From the NCBI GenBank assembly GCA_034670405.1, contig JAXDDX010000117.1:186001-250000 (forward strand): a stretch of DNA of 64,000 bases, written 5' to 3'. Position numbers and translations under genes: made by a program. Under the pieces are notes generated by a model. The model did no database searches. It was not told the DNA's origin and saw nothing but the letters and a program-made list of their open reading frames with translations. Within the stretch, counting starts at the first letter, position 1. Every line of letters begins with the position of its first letter. Source of the DNA: Hoplostethus atlanticus. Taxonomy: Eukaryota; Chordata; Actinopteri; Trachichthyiformes; Trachichthyidae. Of this stretch, positions 34,236-46,088 are shown piece by piece.

Positions 34236-35462
34236 CACATCCACTTTTATCTCCTTCAGACACCAGAGGACAGCTACGAAGGCCACGGCCTTTCTTCAGA
34301 CTAAAGTCAAGGGAAACAAGCCAAGACTGTCCACAACTGACAGGGAGAATCGAAGTCTCCTGACTGGGGGAGGGGGAGCCAGAAACAACCAAAACACAGC
34401 TGAGAGGCTTCCCACTGGGCCTTCAAACACAGCTACATAATAGTAACTATAACAAGGTAGCGGTTAACTTTATTCAGTATATAGGAAATATTGAACAATA
34501 ATGGAAGTTTTGTTAAGTAACTTAACTTAAAGTTTTAGATGGAGCTTCTTTTCTTTACAATCAAGCACCTTGCCATTTAGGGCAATATACTTTGAAACTG
34601 AATCCACTCCATATTGCCTGGCTGAGTCGCGGATCCCTTCAAATCCCTACTTTGCGATGAACACAAGGGTCCTCTAGCTTTTGGCTACACCATTACTGCT
34701 GCCGCCGATAACGGACGAGCCAAACTCACCAGCTGAATATGGTTAATGTCAACAGATTTGAAGAGTCTGGTGAATGCAAAACTGAAATCTTTCCACTTGG
34801 TATTTAGGAACGCAATTACACTAATACAGTTTAGCAACTGCTATGCTAGAGGTAATATTTATCTAGTTAATAATTAAATCTTTAAGATGGCATAAAGTTG
34901 TTTTCCTTTATCCCGACGACTCTTTTAGCCAGTCAGCTGGGCAACACACAATTCTCCAGACAGCTGGACAATTCGTCATTACAAGGAGCCTAAAAACAAT
35001 TTTTATAGTAAAACATTACTCCCTCAAGCAAAATATTTTCGATGACCTAATGTCAAGCCACGTAGTACAGGCAGTTAAATGTCTTTGTTCGACATTCGGC
35101 TTGCTACTTATACATGATGCTAGGTTAGGTATGCATCAACATGCTAATGCTAATAGCTAACGTTAGCTGAAAGGCTAACTAAGCTAATAACAGGTTACTA
35201 TGCTAACAGAAATAAAGGCGTCAACTGACACTCGTTTTAAACGTCGATTTCAATGGTAAAATTGTTTTCCAATCACTGACAAGCTTGTTAATATCGTTTT
35301 ACAATTGCTTGCCTCGGTCCTCCTAGCCAACGTTAATTCTATCTATTAGCTAGCAAGCTAACATCCAATCAACTAGCTTAGATTGGGCTGCTGTTTGTTT
35401 ACATTGATCGGTGATGCTACACACCTTTTATACTGGACTGACTACGTGCTTCTTTATGTTAC
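34236..35462. other. 5' UTR and first intron region of ZSWIM8
   Basis: On the minus strand a good acceptor (pyrimidine-rich 'tgtttcccttgactttag') ends at about 34300, so the start-codon exon probably begins near 34299. The remainder to 35462 is then an intron in the 5' UTR. The alternative 'ccctcccccag' acceptor near 34368 is also possible. No other gene is seen. Confidence 0.45.
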
Positions 35463-35800
35463 CTGTCTTCAAATGATGCGCCTCTACTCTTTTATCTGTC
35501 CAAATTATAAACGCCTGGTATTGTGGCGTTAATCTCCACTCCCAAAAGTATTTCCTTTCTTTGTATTTGTATCAAAGAGCATTCTCTTTCAAAGCTGGTG
35601 GGTTCCTGATCAGTTCTGGGGCGGAAATCCTCATAAATCCTATTTCTCTTCCCGGCTGACAGTGGTTGTCCTGTCGTCCTATGCCGTCTAAGCCTCCTAA
35701 CCACACCGGGTTCCACAGATGATCTCCTCAGTCCTTCTCCTCCGGTCTCTATCAGTCTGCCGGGGAAAGATGGCTCTCCTCTCCTACTGCTCCTCGTCCA
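35463..35800 (-). other. zswim8: Probable non-coding first exon/promoter of ZSWIM8
   Basis: The minus strand reads '...catttgaagacag|gtaacataaag', a good donor at 35463/35462, at the end of a stretch with more CpG than its flanks. No ATG-led ORF of recognisable content is present. The upstream limit is unknown. This is inference from a splice site and position. Confidence 0.45.
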
Positions 35801-36742
35801 TCAGCTGATTACAGCTTCCGGCTGCCTGTCTTAATGTTAAACATATTCTGTAGCTGTCCTACAGTTATTAAGATAAAACACCAGTCGATTGTAATGCAGG
35901 CATATGGAATTAACCTAACTCTCATTTATCAATTACCCATCTACCTTATGATAAAGAACTATTGTAATTCTGTGATAAATTTTAGAAGCATACTATACAA
36001 AAATATAAGAGCAAAACAAAATATATAAAATACTAAGCAATATTATAGTGATACCATAATAATATTACCATAAATATGGTAAGTTACTATAAACTCTCTA
36101 TTGAGTACCACAAACAGGCTATAAGCCCCAATAAAATGATTATAGGAGTATTATAGTCAATGTCGACCCGACCCATAAAGCGATTTAAGCGGCCGCTTGG
36201 GGCCCCGCAACTGACTGCTGGAAACTCAGCTCAACGACCTGTCAATCTTATGCTGTGAGTCGATGAGTGTCCTTGTTACGGTACGAAAAGGTAACGTTAT
36301 TTCTGTTCGCAAAACCACCATGTCAAAAATAAACTATGCGTCTGGGACAGACCAACGAAAAAGAAAAAGAGACCAGGAAATTTGGTATTTAGCAGTGTTT
36401 TGTGATTAACTTTACCACCTTCTCAGGATCAGGGCCTGCCCTAGCTTTTTGGGGCCCTAGGCATGCTATGATGCTATCAAAAACATTGATATCCCAACAG
36501 GAATGCATAACAAATGTGCCTTCAAAATAGAACATCTTTTTTATTTTTGAAGATATAGAAATAAACTATTAACCATCTTTATAAATAATAATTTTGAATA
36601 TTAAGAATATTAAGCTGTCAATCAGGTAAGGTACAAGAATCGCTGTCTCTCTTAAGTGCTGCTTGGTGAATCTAATATTCCAGTGGCTCCCAGAAGTGTC
36701 GCCTGCAGCTCTCAAGCCCTGAATGGTTTTAATATTATGTCA
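35801..36742. other. Intergenic region with hAT-like scrap
   Basis: AT-rich and mostly unrecognised. At 36140-36480 are 'ggggccccgcaact', a short Met-led basic peptide (MSKINYASGTDQRKRKRD) and 'cagggcctgccctagctttttggg', reminiscent of ZMYM1-like hAT elements. The call is weak. Confidence 0.35.
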
Positions 36743-38680
36743 TTAGGTCATGTTGTTGTAAAAGACGCGATGTGATCTATCAAGTAGATAAGACCTAAAC
36801 CAAGAAAGGGCTGATCCCCGGATACCAATATAATGTTCAAGACGGTTCAAGTGTATCGTATGATCAATTGTGTCGAAGGCTGCACTCAGGTCAAGTAGCA
36901 ATAGTGCTGAGGATAAGTTGGAGTCAATAGCTAACAAAAGGTCATTTACCACTCTCGTGAGTGCAGTTTCGGTCGAGTGAAAGGATCTAAAGCCAGATTG
37001 GAAGGGATCAAGTAGGTTATGTTTTGACAAAAAATCTGTAAATTGACTGGCTACTGTTTGTTCAAGTAATTTGGAGAGGAACGGCAGATTTGAGATTGGT
37101 CTATAGTTCTGAAGTACTTCGGGGTCAAGGTTCGGTTTTTTCAGTAGTGGCTTGATCACGGCCGTTTTAAAGGCGGAGGGCACAGTGCCAGTGGACAGCG
37201 ACCGATTGATCATATAGAGAATGGAGGGTCCTAGAATAGGGAAAACTTCTTTAAGCAGTTTAGCAGGCAGAGGGTCTAGCATGCAGGTCGTGGGTTTCGA
37301 AGACAGAGTTAGCTTGGTGAGAGAGTCTAAGGAAACTAAATCAAACTGTGAGAAAAGACATTCAGCCCGGGAAACACCAAGTGGACTTTTCAGGGGTGAG
37401 ACGGCACCACCAGTAGAGAGTGTACTGGTGATCTCATCTCTAATCAGCGTGATCTTCTGACTAAAAAAGGACATGAAATCATTCGGAGAAAACAGAAAGC
37501 TATCAGAGGGGGAGGGATTCCGTGTTAGCTTAGCAACATTGTCGAATAGAAATTTTGGGTTGTTTTTATTTGCACTGATTAACCTAGAGAAGTGTGCAGT
37601 TTTGGCTGACGAGAGTGCACATTTATAATTTTGCAAGCTATCATTCCAGGCAACCCGGAAGACTTCAAGTTTGGTCAATCGCCATTTACGTTCTAGTTTT
37701 CTACAGGCTTGTTTAAGTGCACGAGTGTCGTGGGTAAACCACGGTGCAAACTTCCTAGCGTGGTGTTTTCTAGTGACTAATGGGGCGATTGAGTCAAGCG
37801 CGTTGGTAAGGCTAGCGTTTAGTTCGTTGGCGAAATTGTCGAGTGAGCCAACATGACCAGAGAGTGGTGCGAGAAAACTGGGCAGTTTTTCAGATAGTAA
37901 CGAGGCCGTAGTGGCATTAATACGACGGCTAATATATGTATCTTCACACTTTTGGTGTGGGAAGATCAATTCGATTTCAAATTTAATGAGATAGTGATCA
38001 GATAGGGCGGGCACATAAGAGGAGACCACTAAAGCAGAAACAGGAATGCCACGGGTCAGAACCAGGTCAAGGGTGTTGCCGCCATGGTGGGTTGGTTCAT
38101 TAACAAATTGAGTGAGGCCGCAAGTATCAGTACAATCTAGGAAGGCCTTACTGAGAGGATCAGTGGAATTATTCATGTTAAAATCACCGATAATGAGAAT
38201 ATTATCAGCTCGGGTCACTAAGTCCAAAATGATATTGGAGAACTCTTCTAAGAAGAGCGAATAGGGCCCAGGTAGGCGATAAAGTACTGCTAAGTAGAAT
38301 GACGGGAGATTCGTAGCTGTAGGGCACAGAAACAGGACTTCGAAGGATGTAAATTTGTTGTTCGTGTTGGGAGTAAGACTAAGGATAGGGTTAAATATCA
38401 GGGCACCTTTTTTCGTCTCCCGGGCAACCTGAGAACTAAGAAAGTTTGGGGGAGAGGCTTCAATTAGAGGCAGAAAATCATTTGGCTTTAGCCAGGTTTC
38501 ACAGAGACCCATCATGTCTAGATTATGTTCAATAATCAAATCATTGATCAGCAGCGCTTTTGTTGACAATGATCTTATATTGATGAAGCCCACAGTGAGG
38601 CGTTCAATACTGCCAGAATTTTTATCAATGTTAATGGCAGTATGCGTGGGTCTAATTTCAATTAAATTGCTGTAATTTAC
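36743..38680 (-). CDS. L2 ORF2: endonuclease + N-terminal reverse transcriptase
   Basis: At least 616 uninterrupted codons. The frame is open upstream of the first start-like codon (GTG at 38593). Endonuclease motifs: [35 protein letters not shown] and [12 protein letters not shown] motifs: [34 protein letters not shown] and [14 protein letters not shown]. The frame ends FYNNMT, just before where GVPQGS and YADD motifs would be. There are no stops or frameshifts, which suggests a fairly young copy. Confidence 0.88.
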   Translation of the reverse strand, partial: VNYSNLIEIRPTHTAINIDKNSGSIERLTVGFINIRSLSTKALLINDLIIEHNLDMMGLCETWLKPNDFLPLIEASPPNFLSSQVARETKKGALIFNPILSLTPNTNNKFTSFEVLFLCPTATNLPSFYLAVLYRLPGPYSLFLEEFSNIILDLVTRADNILIIGDFNMNNSTDPLSKAFLDCTDTCGLTQFVNEPTHHGGNTLDLVLTRGIPVSALVVSSYVPALSDHYLIKFEIELIFPHQKCEDTYISRRINATTASLLSEKLPSFLAPLSGHVGSLDNFANELNASLTNALDSIAPLVTRKHHARKFAPWFTHDTRALKQACRKLERKWRLTKLEVFRVAWNDSLQNYKCALSSAKTAHFSRLISANKNNPKFLFDNVAKLTRNPSPSDSFLFSPNDFMSFFSQKITLIRDEITSTLSTGGAVSPLKSPLGVSRAECLFSQFDLVSLDSLTKLTLSSKPTTCMLDPLPAKLLKEVFPILGPSILYMINRSLSTGTVPSAFKTAVIKPLLKKPNLDPEVLQNYRPISNLPFLSKLLEQTVASQFTDFLSKHNLLDPFQSGFRSFHSTETALTRVVNDLLLAIDSNLSSALLLLDLSAAFDTIDHTIHLNRLEHYIGIRGSALSWFRSYLLDRSHRVFYNNMT

Positions 38681-38937
38681 TGTGGGTCGGTAGGAAATTT
38701 GATGGGTGCGGTGGGAGAAAGATACAGTCTTAATTGGAAGGACTGTACTGTAATTTTCAGATCGAGAGGTGCTGCTGCCAGACTGGTAAAACTCGGCAGA
38801 TAAGGGGAGAAAATGGTGAGGGGGGGCACAGTCTCAGTCTGTCCTGCTGTAAGCTCTAACCTGGCAGACTCCACACCCTTTCTAGGCCTAGCAGGTTCTC
38901 TAATCGCCTGCATCCCGGCAAGCTCTACGGACAGATG

Positions 38938-39090
38938 TCAGCTTTCCCTTAAACATCTATCTATGTTGCTAGATAATAAAGCAGCACCTACCCCATTAGG
39001 GTGGAGGCCATCAGCTTTCAGCAAGCCGGGTTTGCCCCAGAAGGAGGGCCAGTTATCTAAGAAGATCAGACTGACATCTCAGACTGACAC
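38938..39090 (-). pseudogene. L2 ORF1 C-terminus, SGNH esterase type
   Basis: Reads DNWPSFWGKPGLLKADGLHP then NGVGAALLSSNIDRCLRES and a TGA. The DGLHPN block is the Asp-His motif (block V) of the SGNH-hydrolase esterase domain found in ORF1 of L2/CR1 elements. Everything N-terminal to it is missing. Confidence 0.7.
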
Positions 39091-39194
39091 TCCACTAACA
39101 TCAGTAGAATATGAAAAAACACTCAAATAAATGTCAAACAATAAAGTCCCTGTTTCCCCACTGAGTTCTATAAGCACCTTTTGCAAACAGTTTC

Positions 39195-39695
39195 ACCATT
39201 ATTCACTAGAATGGCAGATGGATTTTTTTTTAATCCATCCCACAACATATGAATACAGTACTCATCTCAGTACTATTTAAGCCAAATGAAGACCTAACCT
39301 TCTGCACAAGCTATCACCCCCTTTCTTTAATCAACACAGATATCAAAATCATTTGTAAAGCGTTAGCAATTTGAATCAAATCAACCATTCAATTTCTCAT
39401 CCACCCAGATCAAACAGGATTCATTAAAGGAAGACATTCCTCAAATAATACTCTTCAATCTGATGAACATTTCCCATGGAAATAATAAACAGTTATTTTA
39501 TCATTAGAAACAGACACAGAAAAGGCATTTGATAGGGTAAACTGGACATTCCTCATCAAGACTGGTTTCGGAGAATCGTTCATTCAAAGGTTTAAAATTC
39601 TCTATGGTAGCAGTCACTACTAATAGATTAATCTCATAAAACTTCACACTCCGCAGAGGGACCAGACAAGGATGTCCACTCTCATCTCTTACTTT
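39195..39695 (+). mobile_element. L1/Tx1-type LINE RT fragment
   Basis: The translation shows YHPLSLINTDIKIICKALAI, DQTGFIKGRHSSNNTL, EKAFDRVNWTFL and a degraded RRGTRQGCPLS-like end, all in L1 RT order. Stops at about 39480 and 39615 and frame changes show it is dead. Both ends are missing. Confidence 0.8.
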
Positions 39696-39845
39696 CTGAA
39701 AAACTGCCAAGTTTTCTTGCACCACTCTCTGGTCATGTTGGCTCAGTATAGTATAAAGTAATCCCTCCTCTGGTATCTCTCTGTTTTCTGCTAACAATTT
39801 CATGATATTTTTTACGCTAATCACACGTAAAAATCATTCAATTAT

Positions 39846-40240
39846 AGGTGTGGGTATCGCCACTGATTTCCCGATTCAATTCGATTCCGATTCACAAGGT
39901 CCCAATTCGATTAGATTTCCGATTTAATACGATTCGATTCAATATTGATTTGGTTAGGGATATTTCAGTTACAATACCAATTTTGCTTGGATATGAAAGA
40001 GATTCTCTGAGAACTAATGCTGTAAATTGTACAAGGAACCCTCTAACCTGGTGCATTATTAAAAATATTAATGTTTACATTAAGAATTGACCCCAAAGCA
40101 CTGGCAGTTACATTAATGTACTTTTTATTTAACATGACCAACACACTACAGCAGTCAACACAATATAGTGCAACTCTACTAATGTAAACATCACTAATAC
40201 CTCAGGAAAACACTTTACTGCGATTGTCTCACAAAGCTTT
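39846..40240. repeat. hAT-like terminal fragment ('cgattcgat' type)
   Basis: Begins 'ataggtgtgggtatcgccac', then 'cgattcaattcgattccgat' repeats, resembling one terminus of a fish hAT family. No matching right end or target duplication. Confidence 0.4.
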
Positions 40241-40425
40241 TGTGCAATCAACTACAGTGGTTGGGATTGAGATCACCAATCTACTCACCACTCGTGGTGC
40301 CGTCTCACCCCTGAAAACCTGACTTGGTGTTTCCCGGACTGACTGTCTTTTTTCAAAGTTTGATTTAGTTTCCATAGACACTCTCCAAGTTAGTTCTGGC
40401 ATCTAAACCCACGACCTGCATGTCT
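40240..40425 (+). mobile_element. L2 ORF2 fragment (same family as 36.7-38.6 kb)
   Basis: Matches, in the opposite orientation, 37270-37450 of the intact L2 ('acgacctgcatg', 'ggtgccgtctcacccctgaaaa', 'ttggtgtttcccggactga'). Confidence 0.7.
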
Positions 40426-42904
40426 ACATTACATTTACATTACATTACATTACAGGCATTTGGCAGACGCTTTTATCCAAAGCGACTTACAATAAGTGCA
40501 TTCAACATAGGTAGGCAAGAGAACCACTAGTCACCAGAAATCGTAAGTGCATTTCCTTCCTAAACAAGCATCTAAGAGCATAACCAGTGCTAAGGTAAAA
40601 GTGCAATAAGTTAGCTACCTACTTTTTAATTAAACAAATGAGACAAAGAAGTAAATCAAATAAACTAGAGCTAAGACAAATCAATGAAGCAAATAAACAA
40701 GAGCTAATAAACAAGAGCTAATAAACAAGAGCTCAGACAAATAAGTGAAGACAAATAAACAAGTGCTAAGAGGAAGGGTCAGGGTAGTGTTTCTTGAAGA
40801 GGTGGGTTTTCAGCCTGTGGCGAAAGATGGGCAGCGACTCTGCTGTCCTGATATCAGGGGGGAGTTCATTCCACCACTGTGGGGCCAGGACAGAGAAAAG
40901 CCGTGACCTTGTAGATTGGCCGCAGGGGCCTCTGAGCGACGGGGCAACCCGTCGCATTGACGCAGCAGAGCAAAGTGGTCCGGCGGGGGTGTTAGGCTTG
41001 ACCATGGCCTGGAGGTAAGAAGGAGCTGTTCCTTTCACTGGCCTATAGGGTAGCACCAGGGTATTGAACTGGATGCGAGCTGCTACAGGGAGCCAGTGTA
41101 GAGAACGGAGAGCCTGGATGAGCACCTGCGCTGTCTCGTCAGTGAAGAAGGGGCGAATCCTCCTGATGTTGTAGAGGAGGAATCTGCAGGAGCGTGTCAC
41201 TGATGCAATGTTTGCCAAGAACAACAGGTCGTCCAGGGAGAGGGAAAAAAGCAGAGGACCCAGAACCGAGACTTGCGAAACCCCAGTAGTGAGCCTGCGT
41301 GGTTCTGACACAGACCCTCTCAGCGTCACCTAGTAGGAGCGACCCATCAGGTAGGATGCAAACAGGGAGAGTGCAGAGCCTGAGACACCCATCCCCTCAA
41401 GGGTGGAGAGGAGGATCTGGTGGTTCACCGTGTCAAATGCTGCAGACAGGTCCAAGAGTATCAGGACAGAGGAGAGAGAGTTCACTCTAGCGGCATAGCC
41501 CAACTCTGTCACTGCCAGGAGGGCAGTCTCAGTCGAGTGACCCACCTTAAACCCGGACTCGTGGGGGTCCAAGAGGTTGTTCTGAAAAAACTTTGCACTA
41601 AAAATTGCACTGAGGGTCACTGCAATGACCATCAAAAATGTCTCTCAATTCAAGTAAAACCAAAAACAGCAAGCCATGTAGAAGTTCACAGTTTTGCGAT
41701 TCAAACCAAAAGAGATTCAATAAAATGACATTATTCCAATGTAACAAAGAGTAACTAACTAACTAGGTTGACTAAGAGAATGTAAAAAAGTGTTGACATT
41801 ATTGCATGTAGCACCTCTAGAACTTAAGACATACAGTGCTTTTTTTCTGTCCTCAAATACCTTAATAAATCAAATACTCTGCCTTTTTGGTTATGAGAAA
41901 ATCACTATGGTTCCAATCTTCACAGCATTCTAAAGTGCACAATGAGACCAAAACTGTGCAAGTACCCCAGGTTTATACACGCACACAGACACACTCACAC
42001 ACACATAGACACACGCACCTCCAGCTGAGTGTACTCCTTAATTGCCAGGTCACTTTTCAAACGAAGCAGGCAGGGTTTCAAAGGTTTTCCATCATCCAAA
42101 CCCATTATAAGTCTTTGGATGAACGTAAAGGTGTAGGTGAGCTTTTTGGGATAGTCCAGATGCAGGGCATAAATCAGACCGTATAGCATTACGAGCAACC
42201 ACAGCAACTTTCTGTAGCATCTCTGACTACGGAGAGAAGTGCAACAGGCAGCTCTAGGATGTCTGGCTCATCTGAATCTTTCACCTGAAATGGGCACAAA
42301 TTGTGCTTTACTACTCAAAGAAACAACACGCTGAGTTTATCTTTCCTGAAAATGTGTATGCATCACACTTACATTCCATGTTTTGAAGAACTCTGAACCA
42401 TCCTCATTCAAGTAGACAGGGAGACCACGAAGGACAACAGTGCGTCTTGTGATGACATCCAAATGTTCCTTTACAAGAGAACAATGCAGGACAAGACATG
42501 ATTTCACAGTTCAAATGTTACACTTGGAATTCACAAAATGTGTTGATTTAAAATCTAAATTAGGATTCAGACAAATTGTGTTTCCCGGCAGGGTTTTGAG
42601 CAACTACAAATTATCAAACTAAGAATTGTGACTCCAATTTAGCGTGTTGTGCCAATTCAAATGAAAGCTTGAGGACTTGTCAAGTGGTAGAGAACATCCA
42701 CTGACAGTGTTTCCCCTATCATTATATTAGCCCGCTCCACCAAGCTCACGTTCCGCTCTCCCTGAACAACATGGAAATTTGTTTAAAAACGAAAAAATAT
42801 ATAACGTAATGTAATGTAAATGTAATGTAGACATGCAGGTCGTGGGTTTAGATGCCAGAACTAACTTGGAGAGTGTCTATGGAAACTAAATCAAACTTTG
42901 AAAA
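40350..42904. repeat. 99-bp perfect inverted repeats 2.36 kb apart
   Basis: Arms 40350-40448 and 42806-42904 are identical over all 99 bases when one is reverse complemented. Each arm contains a junction between L2 ORF2 sequence and (TGTAA)n L2 tail sequence. The segment between them holds the L2 copy at 40428-41640 and the last SAMD3-like exons. Confidence 0.97.
40428..41640 (-). mobile_element. L2 LINE, internally deleted
   Basis: On the minus strand the RT region QNNLLDPHESGF, STETALL and [19 protein letters not shown] (41635-41330) joins to LGPLLFSLSLDDL and SVTRSCRFLLYNIRRIRPFF, then SLHWLPVAARIQFNTLVLPY and SLPIFRHRLKTHLFKKHYPD (41329-40766). The full tail 'aagcgtctgccaaatgcc' to (TGTAA)n follows. 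The YADD region is missing and one stop lies at 41330. Confidence 0.85.
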
Positions 42905-43386
42905 TTATATAACATTTAAATTTGGCTATAATGTTCCTTAATTTTATTAATTATTCTTGAAGTGTAGTTATGAACATGTAATTCGAAGTAAAAAAAACAA
43001 CAATTGATGACAGGTGTCCTTCAGAAATCACACCTCAGGAGCGTGATAATGCGCTACATCATATGAAGATCACATCACACACAATTGCAAGACCAACTCT
43101 GAGCGAAAGCGATGTAGCATGATTCAGGCACACAGGAATTGGCCGCTGTATTCTTCTGTGTGCTGGAATTCTGCAGTGCTACTGTATTTTCAAGTATGTC
43201 AATTGACTAACCTGGAGATCATATATCCTCAGTATGTTGCGTAGTTCCACTGCCATCCTGCCTGTGCCGCCTGCCTTAACCCTGTACAAGGCGATGAGTT
43301 TTAGACTGTGTTGGTCCAGCTCAGAGTATAACTGGTTCAGAAGGTTTATGTTAGTAATGCGCTGGAACTCACTACAGATCTGTAAA

Positions 43387-44173
43387 TGTCGGAGGAAGAA
43401 GCCCAGGTTTCAGGCCAGTGATGAAGACCGGACCTCCACGCCAACACTTAATCTTCTTCATGATTCTGTAGATTCTGTAGTTACTGGAGTCTCAAACAGG
43501 TTCAAAGAAGTCACTGGAGATGATCAGAGTTCGATGCATAGAGTTTTATTCTTCAACAGAGACAAAACCCGAGTTGGTTTCCCGGAACCAGACTGAAATA
43601 CAACTGTCTGTGCATGATCTTATATATCCCAAGAACTGGGTGGAGAATACTGATTCTACGCCCAGTTTTTTCCCAAATTTAGTTTTGTTTTGCCCGGAAA
43701 TAATGGTGTCAACGCCCGAATTTGGTCTTATGGGGGGTCTTTGTGGGCATATAGGCGGTCCCGTTTTACTCCATTACGTAACCGTTAAACCTGGAGTTTT
43801 GGGGACTTTCCCGTTCACCATTACGTAATGGCCACCTGGGCCTCTCCTATCTGCACATGCCCCGCCTGTCTTTTTTCTAGGTACTTCTTATCAAAACGGG
43901 GCCTGTGCAGCTCGTCCTTGGACACCCTTATTGTGAGAGGGTCTCAGACTGTATTTTTTAAACACTTTGTGATTACTGTGGGGAAACTTTATGATTACTT
44001 TATGATCTTCAGGTTACATGCTTAATCAAACACACTCTTTGATTACTTTATGATCTTCAGGTTACATGCTTAATCAAACACACTCTTTATATTTATGCAG
44101 ACTTAATATTTTGATATTAATAATATTGCTTAATACAAGGCATATTATATCTTAACTATAATTATTAACAACA
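43387..44173. mobile_element. Solo LTR candidate
   Basis: The 787-bp segment starts TG and ends CA on the plus strand and is flanked by TAAA (43383-43386 and 44174-44177). On the minus strand it carries an AATAAA. A 48-bp unit is duplicated in tandem inside it (43993-44040, 44041-44088). It lies immediately upstream of the acceptor of the SAMD3-like exon at 43379. The duplication is short, so the borders are tentative. Confidence 0.5.
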
Positions 44174-44237
44174 TAAACAAAGAATGTATGGAAAAGTTGA
44201 GTGATTCAGGTGAGTGAAAACAATACAATCTATTGCT

Positions 44238-44239
44238 GA

Positions 44240-44271
<32 letters not shown>

Positions 44272-44274
44272 AAA
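44238..44274. repeat. (AAAG)n microsatellite
   Basis: About nine tetranucleotide units in the intron following the second part of the SAMD3-like first exon. Confidence 0.9.
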
Positions 44275-45064
44275 GGAAATCAATCCATCAATCAAACCTG
44301 ACTGTCAGTTCGGAGGGCTGGCCAGTTCTCCATGAAGTCCTTCACTGGGTTCCCTTTGACAACTTCTTGGCGACGCAGGGCAAAGGTTGTCTGCATTAGC
44401 TTCTCAATAAGTATAAAGTTTCTCTCCCTCTTCTCCACTTCTTCAACAATTTGTAGCCTGAGCTTCTCCAAACTAGCCTCATTTTCTCCTCTCGGGAAGT
44501 TGGGCAGGTAATTGACCTCCGCTTGCCTGGACTTCTTTATGTTGCTGTGTGTTGACTCTCTGTCAGGATGGTTTCGTCTCCTCTTGCCAGCATTGACAGA
44601 TACTTCTGCACATCCAGATTTTGCCAGTTTCGTTCTGTAGTTCCCCATCTTATATTTGAGGCTCACCTTCCACCCATACCACCCACTATTACTTCCTGCT
44701 TCTTTGAGACATGGGTGCGCTGCAACCAGTGCCTCAGCTGCTTGCCCTACTTGTTGATCACTCGGATAGGCTGTGAAAGTGTGTATTGTCCTAGCCATGT
44801 TCTCTAGGATTTCATGTTTTTGGGCTCTAGTTAATCTATATGGCTTCCCTGATCTTTGGAAAACAAGGTTTCCCTCTGCAAGATTGTACTCAACCTCATA
44901 TGAAAATGATGGGACTGAAAATACGTCAGGCCATCTTTGCTGGCGTGCAGAAAGGGGCACATGCGGGAGGATTTCAGTGTCATCTGTCCCAGTTGAATTG
45001 GCATCACCCTCTGTTCGCACAACTTTCAAGACAGCTTTCCATGATAACTCTTGAATGTCTACTA

Positions 45065-46088
45065 CAGTGGTTCCCAAAGTGGGTGCCGTAATGACTGGCC
45101 AGGGGTGCCGCAAGATCTGTTAATTTCCATATTTTATTGTGTCTATTTAATAACATTTCATCACATAAAAATAGGCTACATTTGAACTACATTTTATATT
45201 ACATTTGAAACATGTCATTGTAAAAACAGAAGAAATAAGCAATAAACATCGAAATCGTTCATATTAAAAAAAAAAACTGTTAAAATGCGCATTCATGTCG
45301 CTTCGAAGAATGAAGACTATGACTGGATCCGCGATCCTTTCAACTCCCGATCATCAGAATCAGCAAAGAAGTTGACAATCAAAGCCCAGGAAGAACTTGC
45401 AGAACTGAAAATGGATCGCACTTTGAAATTGAAGTTTGGAGAAATTGTGGGACACGAATATCCATCTCTGGCAAACTACGCGATCAGTGTGCTATTGCCT
45501 TTCCCAACATGGCTTTCTCATCCCTGACATACGTGAAAAGCAAGAGAAGGCATCGCCTGTCAGTGGAGTCAGATCTACACGTTGCGTAGAGACTGTGCTC
45601 TCAACAGCAGGCTCACACGTCCCACTAAAATGCCTGATAGCTCCATACGCGGAGTTATTTTCGTTCTTTGTTTTTCTTATTAACCTAAAAAGTATTATTT
45701 TACGTTTTGAACAAAGCAAAATAAATTCACTTTTTTCACTTTTTTTTTACCAATTAACATAATTATTTATTATTATTTTAAGTTAAACATTGATCTGTAA
45801 ATCTGCATAAATCACACACAGCAACAAATATAGCCTTAGTTCAAACAAGTCAATCAAAATGGTTGACATCTATTTTTTCTTATCATTAGCTGAGTGGTTG
45901 AGAATAATGTTTCATTTTAAGAAGTTATTTTATTTCACTTCATATTGATGCCAGTTCATTAAAATACATTCTTATAACATATGCATGGTGTCATTTTTAG
46001 CTTAAAGGGGGTGGAGGGGTGGGGGGTGCCGTGAAAAGAAATTGACTATGAAGGGGTGCCTTGGTTTGAAAAAGTTTGGGAACCACTG
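45065..46088 (+). mobile_element. hAT derivative (1,024 bp) inserted in the SAMD3-like exon
   Basis: Terminal repeats CAGTGGTTCCCAAA at both ends, with GTCTACTA duplicated exactly at 45057-45064 and 46089-46096. On the plus strand a remnant of the transposase C-terminus is readable (DYDWIRDPFNSRSSESAKKL, GHEYPSLANYAISVLLPFP) with a frame change near 45510. The catalytic part is missing. Confidence 0.92.

Larger units (their letters stand above)
36743..39090 (-). mobile_element. L2-type LINE, 3'-truncated, largely intact
   Basis: In gene order on the minus strand it holds the C-terminal end of an esterase-type ORF1 (39085-38938), a spacer, and a long ORF2 (about 38680-36743). The element stops abruptly in the RT at 36743, with the palm catalytic motif and 3' UTR missing. 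Loss of the 3' end is unusual for LINEs, which normally lose the 5' end. Confidence 0.85.

Noticed and set aside
35492..35716. Minus-strand frame of 74 codons as an N-terminal ZSWIM8 extension
   Set aside because: Vertebrate ZSWIM8 starts at MELMFAEW, and this stretch is better explained as 5' UTR.
36743..38593. Treating the 616-codon frame as a host gene
   Set aside because: Its motifs are LINE endonuclease and RT, and relatives occur at 19530, 40240 and 42830.
39504..39824. Minus-strand frame of 106 codons (AENREIPEEGLLYTILSQHD region)
   Set aside because: It half overlaps the antisense of an L1 fragment, the rest has no recognised similarity, and there is no start or splice support.
44292..45113. 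Host SAMD3 gene
   Set aside because: It is collinear with a transposase inside one element, is broken by insertions and a frameshift, and no SAM domain is visible.
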